Shown piece after piece: positions 8,604-15,949 of a stretch of 34,151 nucleotides of DNA. Source of the DNA: JAGNLA01 sp964639885 (GTDB lineage: Bacteria > Caldisericota > Caldisericia > JAAYUI01). Position 1 is the first letter of the stretch, and every line of letters begins with the position of its first letter. The notes under the pieces were generated by a model. The model saw nothing but the letters and a program-made list of their open reading frames with translations, searched no databases and was not told the DNA's origin. Made by a program: the position numbers and the translations under genes. The stretch is taken from contig CAZXEH010000022.1 of NCBI GenBank assembly GCA_964639885.1, positions 1 through 34,151 on the forward strand, given 5' to 3'.

Positions 8604-9252
8604 AAAAGTGCTGGATTTCATCTATCCACCTGAATGCCTGGTATGTGGAAAACCTGGTAAACACCCGCTTTGTGCATCCTGTTCGGAGGATATGGTGCCG
8701 GATGTCAAAACCATGTCGGTCGCCGATTTCAACCTGACAACCATTTTCAATTACGGTGGAACCGGACGTGAAGTGATGCAGCTTTGCAAGTTCGAGAACT
8801 TCGACAGCCTGGCGGTCATGCTGGCTGATATTGCATCAAACTATATATACAATCTCAAGCCAAGGATTCTTGTTCCGGTTCCAGCTCACTTTCTCCGCAT
8901 GAGACAGAGAGGATACAATCAATCGGCAATCATCGCCATGCATCTTGCAAAAAAACTCCATTGGGTCTACAATGGCACTCTCCTGATGAGAATCAGGAAC
9001 ACTCATCCCCAGTTCAATCTCGGAATCGATGAGAGGATTGAAAACGTTGAAAATTCGATGGGCAGACACCCACTCGCCAAACTTGACCCCAAACTCCGTT
9101 ACATGATTGTTGACGATATCGTCACAACAGGTGCGACGCTGAAGGAATGTGCAAGGGTTTTGAGGCAGATGGGTGCGAGGCACATCGACGCACTCGCAAT
9201 ATTTTATGCCGGAACGAGGGAAACGATACTCCCACCGGCATTTCTGAGGTGA
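8590..9252 (+). CDS. ComF family phosphoribosyltransferase-like protein
   Basis: 220 aa if started at ATG 8590, which begins the family-typical MNLLEKVLDFIYPPECLVCG. The frame stays open further upstream to 8452, but that stretch overlaps csaB extensively and has no family similarity. An N-terminal zinc-finger-like cysteine set (CLVCG at 17-20 and LCASC at 30-34) is followed by a PRTase fold with VPVPAHFLRMRQRGYNQS and the PRPP loop VDDIVTTGAT near residue 172. ComF proteins take part in DNA uptake in competent bacteria and are kept widely in non-competent ones, so a competence role is not demonstrated here. Overlaps csaB by 14 bases; only a weak SD. Confidence 0.9.
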   Translation: MNLLEKVLDFIYPPECLVCGKPGKHPLCASCSEDMVPDVKTMSVADFNLTTIFNYGGTGREVMQLCKFENFDSLAVMLADIASNYIYNLKPRILVPVPAHFLRMRQRGYNQSAIIAMHLAKKLHWVYNGTLLMRIRNTHPQFNLGIDERIENVENSMGRHPLAKLDPKLRYMIVDDIVTTGATLKECARVLRQMGARHIDALAIFYAGTRETILPPAFLR

Positions 9253-9255
9253 AAG

Positions 9256-9834
9256 ATGAAGAAAAATGTGTTTGGATTCCTTGTTGACGTTAGAAAGCTG
9301 GCTGTTGTGGCAATTCTCGTAGCCGTAGCTCTGGCAATCAGGACTCTGGCAACAATTGATGTTTCACCGATGCTTAAAATTGACATTGGCGCAGTTGCAA
9401 TAATTTTTGCAATAGGCGTCCTTTTTGGTCCGATCGCAGGTGCTTTCGCCGGTTTTGCAGTCGACATACTCAATATTCTGATCAAGCCTGTCGGCCCATA
9501 TAATCCGTTCATTACAATCGGCTTCATCTGCTACGGATTGATCGCAGGCATTCTCTTCTTCAGAAAATCAAGGGATATAAACACGAAAAACATCTTCCTC
9601 ATCGATACTGTTGTGTTCATTGCCTATCTGGTCGGATTCGCAGTCATCACTCTTGGTATCGCCTGGGCAATATCTACCAATCCCGACCCTGCAAAGGCAA
9701 TGGTTTATTCTGACGCCCTCAAAGTGGTTTTTATCGGTAGATTGCCAAGTTTCCTTCATGTAATCTGGTATCTTGTGCTCACTCCGACTCTTGTAAGCGT
9801 TGGTCAAAAGCTCATGACCAATTGGGAAAAGTGA
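9256..9834 (+). CDS. ECF transporter S component (folate-type)
   Basis: 192-aa integral membrane substrate-binding subunit of an energy-coupling-factor vitamin transporter. About five to six hydrophobic segments. The N-terminal ARTLA-like segment (ALAIRTLATIDVSPM), the LFGPIAGAFAGFAVDIL stretch and the PYNPFITIGFICYGLIAG stretch resemble the folate-family S components (FolT). No ATPase or T subunit is adjacent, as expected for group II ECF systems that share one energising module. Substrate assignment is tentative; other small-molecule S components have similar topology. Its stop TGA overlaps the ATG of the next gene (TGATG at 9832-9836). Confidence 0.8.
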   Translation: MKKNVFGFLVDVRKLAVVAILVAVALAIRTLATIDVSPMLKIDIGAVAIIFAIGVLFGPIAGAFAGFAVDILNILIKPVGPYNPFITIGFICYGLIAGILFFRKSRDINTKNIFLIDTVVFIAYLVGFAVITLGIAWAISTNPDPAKAMVYSDALKVVFIGRLPSFLHVIWYLVLTPTLVSVGQKLMTNWEK

Positions 9835-10040
9835 TGATCCTGAAGCTCAAAAACAAGGAATGGGCTTGACCAAACTGCGCCCAGGAGGCAGCTGACCCCG
9901 TGAGGGTCATCCCAGGTGTAAAAAGTGTCGAGTTTGACTTCAACATCATGATTGTTGAATATGACGAGGAAATCGTGAAAGCTGAGAAGATAATTGAAAA
10001 GGCAGCATCAGGAAGCTCAAGGGCTCCGGAGGTAATATGA
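9834..10040 (+). CDS. Predicted selenoprotein: small HMA (MerP/CopZ-like) domain with UxxC motif
   Basis: Conventional translation stops after 11 codons, so callers would miss it. Starting at ATG 9834 the frame runs 68 codons to TGA 10038-10040 with one in-frame TGA at 9867-9869 (codon 12). Read as Sec, the segment is WAUPNCAQEAADPVRVIPGV (10-29), followed by KSVEFDFN and VEYDEEIVKAEKIIEKA. This aligns end to end with the heavy-metal-associated fold M.C..CA...PGV.SV..D...V.YD....A..II, and the TGA falls exactly on the first metal/redox cysteine (UxxC; Cys15 remains). The start overlaps the upstream stop (TGATG) and the end overlaps the next start (ATGA). A SECIS-like hairpin lies 29 bases downstream of the TGA. 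Alternatives: a broken CopZ paralogue, or a 46-aa GTG-9900 product without the metal loop. Confidence 0.75.
9893..9909 (+). promoter_or_regulatory. Candidate bacterial SECIS hairpin
   Basis: Perfect 6-bp stem TGACCC/GGGTCA (9893-9898 with 9904-9909) and a 5-base loop CGTGA. The apical loop begins 29 bases after the in-frame TGA (9867-9869) and has G at its second position. Published descriptions of bacterial SECIS elements require a short stem, a small apical loop with G in its first two positions, and a loop roughly 16-37 bases from the UGA; all three hold. Confidence 0.6.
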
Positions 10041-10240
10041 CGGCGACAATAACAAGCAGAAAAATCATGTGCATGCACTGCGCTGCAAACATCACAAAGG
10101 CAGTTTCGGGCATGCCAGGCGTAAACACGGTCAACGTTGACCCGGCCACAAAAACCGTTTCAGTCGACTTTGACGAATCCAAAACAAGTGTGTCGGCGAT
10201 CAGGGAAAAGATGGCTGAAATCGGCTACATGCCGGATTGA
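10037..10240 (+). CDS. CopZ-like heavy-metal-associated (HMA) domain protein
   Basis: 67-aa single HMA domain. The metal loop is KIMCMHCAANI with CxxC at residues 12-15, followed by GMPGVNTVNVDPATKTVSVDFDE and a C-terminal IGYMPD, all typical of CopZ/MerP metallochaperones that bind Cu(I) or another soft metal ion. It overlaps the end of the preceding UxxC HMA gene by ATGA, and GGAGG lies just upstream (10028-10032), so the two are translationally linked. No copper ATPase is adjacent. The conventional CxxC copy next to a UxxC copy suggests duplication followed by divergence of one copy, or different metal or redox roles. Confidence 0.88.
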   Translation: MTATITSRKIMCMHCAANITKAVSGMPGVNTVNVDPATKTVSVDFDESKTSVSAIREKMAEIGYMPD

Positions 10241-10300
10241 CAAGAATTTTAACCTTACTCTGCTATAGTCTCTTCATCACTTTTCAAGGGGGTTGAGGTG

Positions 10301-11740
10301 ATGAAGAGAGTTTTCTTGGGTTTGTTGCTCATCGTTTTGCTTGTTCCGTCTGCATTTGAGCCTGTTCCTGCGTCAACGGCAAGAAAAGACAAGGTCATCT
10401 TGTGGACGAGGTTCGTTGGAAAAAATCAGGAATACAAAACTCCAGTATTGGATTCTGAAAGGCTATATATCGGCAATCCCACGTCCGCCATGTGCTTTGG
10501 CATAGACAGCGGAGAACTTTTGTGGGAAAGGGACTTCAATAAACCAGAAAAAATATTCCCGCTGCAAACAAATGTCTCAATCAACAGGAAATATGTTTAT
10601 TTCTGCAATACCGAAGGTTTGAGCTGCCTGGACAAAGTTACAGGCAAAACTGTCTGGGTTCAGGAAGGGCTTTTCACTTCAAACGCAGAACTGGCTTTGG
10701 ACTATGTTTATGTCGCATCCAACAATGCTGTTTTCCAATTTGATGCCCAGACAGGAAACTTCTTGCAGCTGAAAGACTTCTGTGACAAGGAGTCGTACCG
10801 TTTCCTGACCTATGCCGGCAAAGACAGACTAATTGCTTCAACCTATCACGGCACAAGAAAAATGATCAACATTTCAACTGGTGAAATTGAGTGGGAGGAC
10901 TCAGGCATATTGAGCGATATTCAGGAAAAACCGTTAGTATCCGGCAAAAACCTAATAATTTCCGGAAACATGTTCGGCCAGAACAAGCTTTTGATTGTCG
11001 AGCTTAAAACAGGCAAAACCATAAAAAATATCAATAACAGGTTTGGCACGCAATTTGACCTAAGCGACGGGAAAATCCTCTTGTCAGACCGTTGCATTGA
11101 TTCCGAAACGTTAGAATCAATCTGGAGCACTGCTCATGGAAACGTTCGATCATTCGACTGCTTCGACACGGTATGCTTTTGGGAGTATGACACATACAGG
11201 ATTCTGGATTGGAATGGAAACGAGATTTCAAAAAAAGATCGTGAATTTTATCCAGGGAGCAACTATTTTAACGATTCCTGCATATCAAAACCTGCAACAT
11301 CAGATGGCCGTTATTTTCTTTTGACACAAGATGGTTACCTTGTCTGTTACGGCAACAAACCAGAAACAATCGCTTACACAACCGGTGATGATTTCATTGT
11401 AGCCAACGGGAAGAAAATCAAGTTGGAATATAAGCCAAAGATTAATAACAAAGGCGAACTGATTCTTGATCCTTCAAGTTTCCTCGAACCTCTTGGGTGG
11501 GTCGCTTCGCACTACAAAAACACTGACAACAAATCCATGTTTCTCCATAACTATAAAAAACAGGTCGAACTGTACGATTCATACAGATCAAGAAAAACCT
11601 ATAGAAAAATCGAGGGGATCCCCTGTCAGACAGAGAGTGATGGCACTTTTGTGATGCCTCTTGAACAAATGGTTTCCGAGTTCGGGTTGACCATGACCAA
11701 AGACGGCGACAGGATCAATCTTTCGTATCAGAGCAAATAG
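10301..11740 (+). CDS. Secreted PQQ-like beta-propeller with C-terminal stalk-like domain
   Basis: 479 aa from ATG 10301, which follows AAGGGGG by 7 bases; GTG 10298 is an alternative that adds one residue. Signal peptide about residues 1-25 (core VFLGLLLIVLLVP). Residues ~35-355 contain PQQ-type blades with patterns such as YIGNPTSAMCFGIDSGELLW, GLSCLDKVTGKTVW and VFQFDAQTGNF. The C-terminal ~110 residues (after YLVCYGNKPE) carry FIVANGKKIKL and MPLEQMVSEFGLTMT, resembling one copper-amine-oxidase-N/stalk unit. PQQ cofactor binding is not implied; such propellers are often structural. A possible -10 TATAGT lies at 10264-10269. The 3' end overlaps the convergent mraY by 13 bases. Confidence 0.82.
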   Translation: MKRVFLGLLLIVLLVPSAFEPVPASTARKDKVILWTRFVGKNQEYKTPVLDSERLYIGNPTSAMCFGIDSGELLWERDFNKPEKIFPLQTNVSINRKYVYFCNTEGLSCLDKVTGKTVWVQEGLFTSNAELALDYVYVASNNAVFQFDAQTGNFLQLKDFCDKESYRFLTYAGKDRLIASTYHGTRKMINISTGEIEWEDSGILSDIQEKPLVSGKNLIISGNMFGQNKLLIVELKTGKTIKNINNRFGTQFDLSDGKILLSDRCIDSETLESIWSTAHGNVRSFDCFDTVCFWEYDTYRILDWNGNEISKKDREFYPGSNYFNDSCISKPATSDGRYFLLTQDGYLVCYGNKPETIAYTTGDDFIVANGKKIKLEYKPKINNKGELILDPSSFLEPLGWVASHYKNTDNKSMFLHNYKKQVELYDSYRSRKTYRKIEGIPCQTESDGTFVMPLEQMVSEFGLTMTKDGDRINLSYQSK

Positions 11741-12684
11741 AACAGGGCAAGCATCAGGGCACCAAAGAACGCTGCAACCGACCAGAATATCACTACAATC
11801 CTAACCTCTGGCCACCCAAGCTTTTCGAAGTGGTGGTGGATTGGCGTGAAAAGGAATATGCGTTTCCCTACTCTTTCCTTGGTGCAGTATTTTGTGTACT
11901 TGAACCAGCTGACCTGGATTGTAACCGACAGGTTCTCGATGATGAAGAGGCCTATTCCGACAGTAAAAAGCCAGATGTTGCCCATGTAGATGGCTGTAAA
12001 AATCAAGAGTCCACCCAAAGCGTTCGAGCCAAGGTTGCCCATCCAGCATTTTGCGGGTTTGAAGTTTATGACAAGGAATGCGGCCAGAGCGCCGATTATT
12101 GAGACGGCTGCGGGAACAGCGTTGATGTTTCCAGCAAAAATCAGTGGCAGCATGAAAGAGAACGTGATCAATGATGCACCTGTCGCCAGTCCGTCAAGGC
12201 CATCCGTGAGATTGACTGCATTGACGACGGCGACAATGACGACAAGATAGAAAACCGAGTCAACCCAGGGATTCCCAAAAACTGTCGGAAGTCTTCCGAA
12301 GTTGAACCAGAGGAACGGGATCGAGACCAGAACCTGCAAAATGACCGTCCACCTGCCAGGGAGTCCGTAAGGATTGTGGAGTACAACCTTGATGAAATCG
12401 TCGGCAAATCCAATGATTCCAAACGTCCACAGGCCATAAAGCTGCCACCAGAGAACTGAAGCATCAGCAACCGTAAAGATGAGTTTCGCCAGAATAAACG
12501 AAGAGATTGTTGCGGCAACAACAAATATTGCTCCACCCATCGTAGGTGTTCCAGCCTTTTTTGCATGCTGATCAGGCAATTCCTCTCGAACCTGCTGGCC
12601 GGTATGCAGCCTTCTCAGAAGCCACAGCCCTGGCCAAATCAGTATCAAACCAACAACAAGCGAAATAAGAAGTCCATAAATCAT
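11728..12684 (-). CDS. mraY: Phospho-N-acetylmuramoyl-pentapeptide transferase
   Basis: Makes lipid I at the membrane from UDP-MurNAc-pentapeptide and undecaprenyl phosphate. 318 aa with about ten hydrophobic segments. Motifs: KKAGTPTMGG (42-51), FADDFIKV (93-100) with the Asp pair, NAVNLTDGLDGLATG (155-169), and FTPIHHHFE (279-287). The segment usually MGD.GS.ALGG reads MGNLGSNALGG (215-225), so the highly conserved acidic residue of that motif is Asn217 (codon at 12034-12036). All other marks are intact, and it is clearly MraY rather than WecA/TagO (HHH motif, pentapeptide-type loops). It is outside any dcw cluster. SD TGAGG precedes ATG 12684. Confidence 0.93.
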   Translation of the reverse strand: MIYGLLISLVVGLILIWPGLWLLRRLHTGQQVREELPDQHAKKAGTPTMGGAIFVVAATISSFILAKLIFTVADASVLWWQLYGLWTFGIIGFADDFIKVVLHNPYGLPGRWTVILQVLVSIPFLWFNFGRLPTVFGNPWVDSVFYLVVIVAVVNAVNLTDGLDGLATGASLITFSFMLPLIFAGNINAVPAAVSIIGALAAFLVINFKPAKCWMGNLGSNALGGLLIFTAIYMGNIWLFTVGIGLFIIENLSVTIQVSWFKYTKYCTKERVGKRIFLFTPIHHHFEKLGWPEVRIVVIFWSVAAFFGALMLALFYLL

Positions 12685-12704
12685 CCTTTTTACCTCAGGG
12701 CGAG

Positions 12705-12732
12705 ATTATAAGCCCGGCCTGCCGGTAATGAA
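12705..12732 (-). promoter_or_regulatory. Promoter of mraY
   Basis: On the minus strand a perfect TATAAT (12705-12710) and a weak -35 TTCATT (12727-12732) are 16 bp apart. The -10 ends 20 bases before ATG 12684, the same short-leader geometry as the buk promoter. Confidence 0.55.
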
Positions 12733-13051
12733 AGGGCTGGCACATTGATAAAAAAGTCTTAATATTTGTTAGAAAATGACGATAAGGAAAAAAACCGAAA
12801 ATCTTTTTGTAGTTAAATAATAAGTTGATCATATAATTTTATAGCAATTTTATAGTAATAATTATTTATTTGATTTTAAAACTGTGAACAAATCATGGTC
12901 AATCCGAATATAAGATAGAATTAATATTTAAAGTTATTATATGCCTGGAAAATATTATCTTAATAACGACTTTCCCGAGGGAGAGTACTGTTGCTAGTGT
13001 TATCCATATTTTGCTATTTGTCCTATACCAGATATAAAAGGGATGGTAAAA
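12733..13051. other. AT-rich intergenic region with a repeated A-tract element
   Basis: No gene is visible. The stretch is strongly AT-rich. It contains TAAGGAAAAAAACCGAAAA at 12783-12801, which recurs with one A fewer at 16512-16529. Near 12971-12986 a small hairpin CTTTCC-CGAG-GGAGAG can form. AAGGGA at 13038-13043 serves as SD for the start at 13052. No convincing promoter or known riboswitch was recognised. Confidence 0.4.
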
Positions 13052-13138
13052 ATGAATAAGATACTGATAGTATCGATTGTATTTTTTACTGCACTGCCAT
13101 CAGTCCAAAACTTGAAAACAATAATAATCATAAAGTAA
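13052..13138 (+). pseudogene. Detached signal-peptide start of the beta-helix protein (frameshift)
   Basis: ATG 13052 follows AAGGGA by 8 bases and encodes a classic export signal beginning MNKILIVSIVFFTALPSV, but this frame stops at 13136-13138. The long reading frame of the beta-helix protein is open back to 13060 in another frame. A change of -1 at the T6 run 13082-13087 would join the signal peptide to the body. The cause could be a sequencing or assembly error, a real mutation, or slippage. Confidence 0.65.
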
Positions 13139-13161
13139 CAGACATCGGTATAAATCAGTGT

Positions 13162-15594
13162 TTGGCGATTACATTGCCTGATATGGTTGTCGATGATGAT
13201 TGGGTCGGGCTTCCAATCGGAACCGCTGTCAACTTCCCTGGCGACACTGATCCCCACACGATTGGACTCGATGCATTTCCAACTATAAATGCAGCATTTG
13301 CTGTTGCTCTTCCTGGAGCATCGATATATATCGCACCCGGCACCTACACAACGACTACTATCATAAACAAACCGATTAAGATTATCGGTTCAGGAAACGG
13401 CAACAACCCATCGGTCGATACAATCGTCCAAAGCACAACCACCGATATATTCACTGTTCAGGCAAGCAACGTATCCATATCAAACATATACATAACAGCC
13501 CAGGGCACAAACTGGCGAGGGGTATCAATCACTGGTGTATTGAGCAATGTTATATTTTCAAATCTTCATATAACCGCTTGCTCTTATAGTATTTATTTCC
13601 AGTATACTGCAAACGTAAGCAACGTTCAGATTCAGAATTGTATCTGTGATTTCACAAGAACAGCCGGTATATATTTCCAGTCAAACGTTGGAACAAACCA
13701 GAATTCTGTTGTCAATAACCTTTTGATCGACGGTTGTGTCATTACGGATTCATATTATGGAATATACGTTTGTCAACCATCATTGAATCTTGTCCCTCTC
13801 AGACCCAACGATTTTAGAAATGTCACCATTAGAAACACTCGTCTTGAAAGGCTTTCCTACAAGGGTATATACATGGAAAGGCTGCAAGACGGTTTGTTTG
13901 ATGGGATTACCATGCTCGACTGTGGAAACGATCCAGTCTATGCCAGTCCGAATGGACTGATTCTCAACCTCAAGTATGCGGACTTCTCAAACATTACAAT
14001 CAGGAACAGCACTTTCAGGCGTTGCGGAACAACGGAAAAACAAAACGCCGGTTGCATGGACATCGGTGGTCGTGCAGAGATGCCTTATCACACAAATCCT
14101 GCAACGTTAACAAATTTCAACATAATCAACTGTCTGGTGGAGGAGAGCACAAGGGGGATACTGATAGGACACACGACCAACGCAAGCGTGATCGAAACCC
14201 AGATTTATGGGTGCACGTTCGGACTCGCAACAGTCGGGGTTATCAACTTCCTTATGGAAAGATGCGTTGTTATCGACAATGAGAGGGAAGTGCTTCCAGT
14301 TTATCCATTGTCCGGGACATACGGTGTTGCCATCGCCGGAAGACTTTATCCGAGTTCCTCTCTTGGTCCATTTTTCGAGGCAACTAACGCAACAATCAGG
14401 TACTGCATCATCTGCAACAACCAAAACGCTGGCCTTGCAAATGCTGATGAGGTTTTGAACGTCAGGCAGTACGGATTCATCCCGAGCTCGGTGGACGCGA
14501 GATACAACTGGTGGGGCGCAAACGACGGCCCTTCCTACCTTGGACCTGGACACGGCGACCCTATTGGTCCGGCAACAATCTCTTACAATCCCTGGCTTGT
14601 GATGGGAATCACCACCTCAACCGGACAGGTGGTTGTCGGCAGTGGTCAAACATCGACAATAATTGTCAGGATGAATACGTTGTCTGACGGCTCAGGTGCA
14701 GTTTCAACAATCATCGATGGTGTGCTCGACATCACTATGACGACATCCATCGGTACTTTTGGGAACGGTTTCCAGACAATTACCGTTCCAATGGCTGGCG
14801 GGCAAGCACAGGCTCAATTCTCTTCGGCAACCGATATCGGTCTCGCCACAATTGCAGCCTATACGGAATGTAATCCAGCTTCCTCCACTTGCCAGACAAA
14901 GGTCAACGTTCTTGGGAGTGCCCAGCTCGAGGTCAGAAAAACGGCGAGAAAATCAACACTCATCAAAGGAGATACGGCTTCTTTTGTCGTGACCGTCTAC
15001 AATAAAGGAAACGTACCGGCGATAAACGTTTCACTGACTGACATTTATCCACGGGAGCTGGTATTCTTGTCCTCGCTTCCTTCAGGGTCGCAGGGGATCA
15101 ACAGCGTCAATTTCATCATTGGAACACTTCTGCCTGGCAATCAGGCAACATTTGAGCTTAGCTTCAAACTTGATGATTCGGTTGATCTATCCAGCGGAAG
15201 GATCGCAATCGCAAACGAAGCGTTGGCAACCAGCTACAATTTCTACAATAACGAGAAAACCATTGCCAGAGACACGGCTATCATTACTTTTTCCCAGCTT
15301 CAGCCCACACCTGACATGATTATAAACTCTGCATGGAAGGGACTGGACACAAAAAACGGCACAATCAATGCAAGCACGAACCTTGAGCTCCAGGTTTCAG
15401 TTGATGGCTGCCAGTACCCTTGCCAGATCACAGTCGACTGGGGCGACTCTCAACAAGAAACAAAATCCCTTGACAATCCAGGGTCTGTAACCTTCAGTCA
15501 CTCCTGGACGGCAGGCGAATTCAAGGTTTCAATCAAAGCCTCGGATGCTTATGGCAGAACAAAGTTTGTCACCAGGACAATTACGGCAAGATAA
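13162..15594 (+). CDS. Secreted right-handed beta-helix protein with DUF11 and PKD-like domains
   Basis: Nominal start TTG 13162; the true start is probably ATG 13052 with a frameshift near 13082-13087 (see that entry). About 810 aa. Residues ~1-440 are parallel beta-helix repeats of the pectate-lyase/NosD type: APGTY, short hydrophobic rungs such as ISNIYITAQGTNW, and many N-capped turns. They end with the RYNWWGANDGPS...YNPWL signature near 445-470 seen in many polymorphic surface proteins. A beta-sandwich follows (~475-585), then a DUF11-type adhesion repeat (LEVRKTARKSTLIKGDTASF, ~589-706) and a C-terminal PKD-like domain with DWGDSQQ (~720-810). Probably cell-surface or extracellular polysaccharide binding or adhesion. 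No catalytic residues can be assigned. Confidence 0.8.
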   Translation: MAITLPDMVVDDDWVGLPIGTAVNFPGDTDPHTIGLDAFPTINAAFAVALPGASIYIAPGTYTTTTIINKPIKIIGSGNGNNPSVDTIVQSTTTDIFTVQASNVSISNIYITAQGTNWRGVSITGVLSNVIFSNLHITACSYSIYFQYTANVSNVQIQNCICDFTRTAGIYFQSNVGTNQNSVVNNLLIDGCVITDSYYGIYVCQPSLNLVPLRPNDFRNVTIRNTRLERLSYKGIYMERLQDGLFDGITMLDCGNDPVYASPNGLILNLKYADFSNITIRNSTFRRCGTTEKQNAGCMDIGGRAEMPYHTNPATLTNFNIINCLVEESTRGILIGHTTNASVIETQIYGCTFGLATVGVINFLMERCVVIDNEREVLPVYPLSGTYGVAIAGRLYPSSSLGPFFEATNATIRYCIICNNQNAGLANADEVLNVRQYGFIPSSVDARYNWWGANDGPSYLGPGHGDPIGPATISYNPWLVMGITTSTGQVVVGSGQTSTIIVRMNTLSDGSGAVSTIIDGVLDITMTTSIGTFGNGFQTITVPMAGGQAQAQFSSATDIGLATIAAYTECNPASSTCQTKVNVLGSAQLEVRKTARKSTLIKGDTASFVVTVYNKGNVPAINVSLTDIYPRELVFLSSLPSGSQGINSVNFIIGTLLPGNQATFELSFKLDDSVDLSSGRIAIANEALATSYNFYNNEKTIARDTAIITFSQLQPTPDMIINSAWKGLDTKNGTINASTNLELQVSVDGCQYPCQITVDWGDSQQETKSLDNPGSVTFSHSWTAGEFKVSIKASDAYGRTKFVTRTITAR

Positions 15595-15622
15595 CAGCTT
15601 TCAGGCACCTCCTTTTATGGGT

Positions 15623-15650
15623 TTGATTTACCAGCAAGATTGGTTATCAT
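15623..15650 (+). promoter_or_regulatory. Promoter of the glutaredoxin/FTR unit
   Basis: TTGATT (15623-15628) and TATCAT (15645-15650) are 16 bp apart. The -10 ends 20 bases before ATG 15671, with GGAGG at 15662-15666 in the predicted short leader. Confidence 0.55.
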
Positions 15651-15670
15651 ATACGCCAAATGGAGGCAAA

Positions 15671-15949
15671 ATGACCATACATCACGTTGAAGGAAAAGAC
15701 GTTGGAAAGATATTCATCTACACACTGAGCACCTGCATCTGGTGCAAAAAACTCAAACAGTCGCTCGTCGACCTGAAGGTTGCCTACGACTATGTTGAGG
15801 TTGATCTTGCCGAAGGCGAAGAAGACATGATAGTTGAAGAGATGAAGAAGTTCAATCCAAGAGCATCATTTCCAACAACCGTCATCAATGACAAACATGT
15901 TGTCATAGGATTCATGCCAGACAAAATCATGCAGGAGCTCGGGTTGTGA
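15671..15949 (+). CDS. Glutaredoxin-family protein (CIWC)
   Basis: 92-aa thioredoxin-fold protein. The redox motif is TCIWCKKLK with Cys22 and Cys25. FPTTVINDKHVVIGF supplies the cis-proline and the substrate-binding turn, as in NrdH/glutaredoxin-like proteins. The frame is open further upstream to 15545, inside the previous gene, but GGAGG plus a promoter support ATG 15671. The next gene starts on its stop codon (GTGA at 15946-15949) and encodes a ferredoxin-dependent disulfide reductase, so this protein is the likely electron acceptor of that enzyme, in place of a glutathione system. A rather tryptophan-containing active site (CIWC) differs from the usual CPYC. Confidence 0.88.
   Translation: MTIHHVEGKDVGKIFIYTLSTCIWCKKLKQSLVDLKVAYDYVEVDLAEGEEDMIVEEMKKFNPRASFPTTVINDKHVVIGFMPDKIMQELGL

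Noticed and set aside
9900..10040. GTG-initiated 46-aa ORF inside the HMA gene, with GGAGG at 9884-9888
   Set aside because: It would lack the first beta strand and the metal loop of the HMA fold, and the upstream frame is also HMA-like; kept only as an alternative to Sec read-through.
13082..13088. Classic -1 programmed frameshift heptamer TTTTTTA
   Set aside because: The zero-frame codon phase (TTT TTT A) is not the X_XXY_YYZ phase needed, so programmed slippage is not the favoured explanation.
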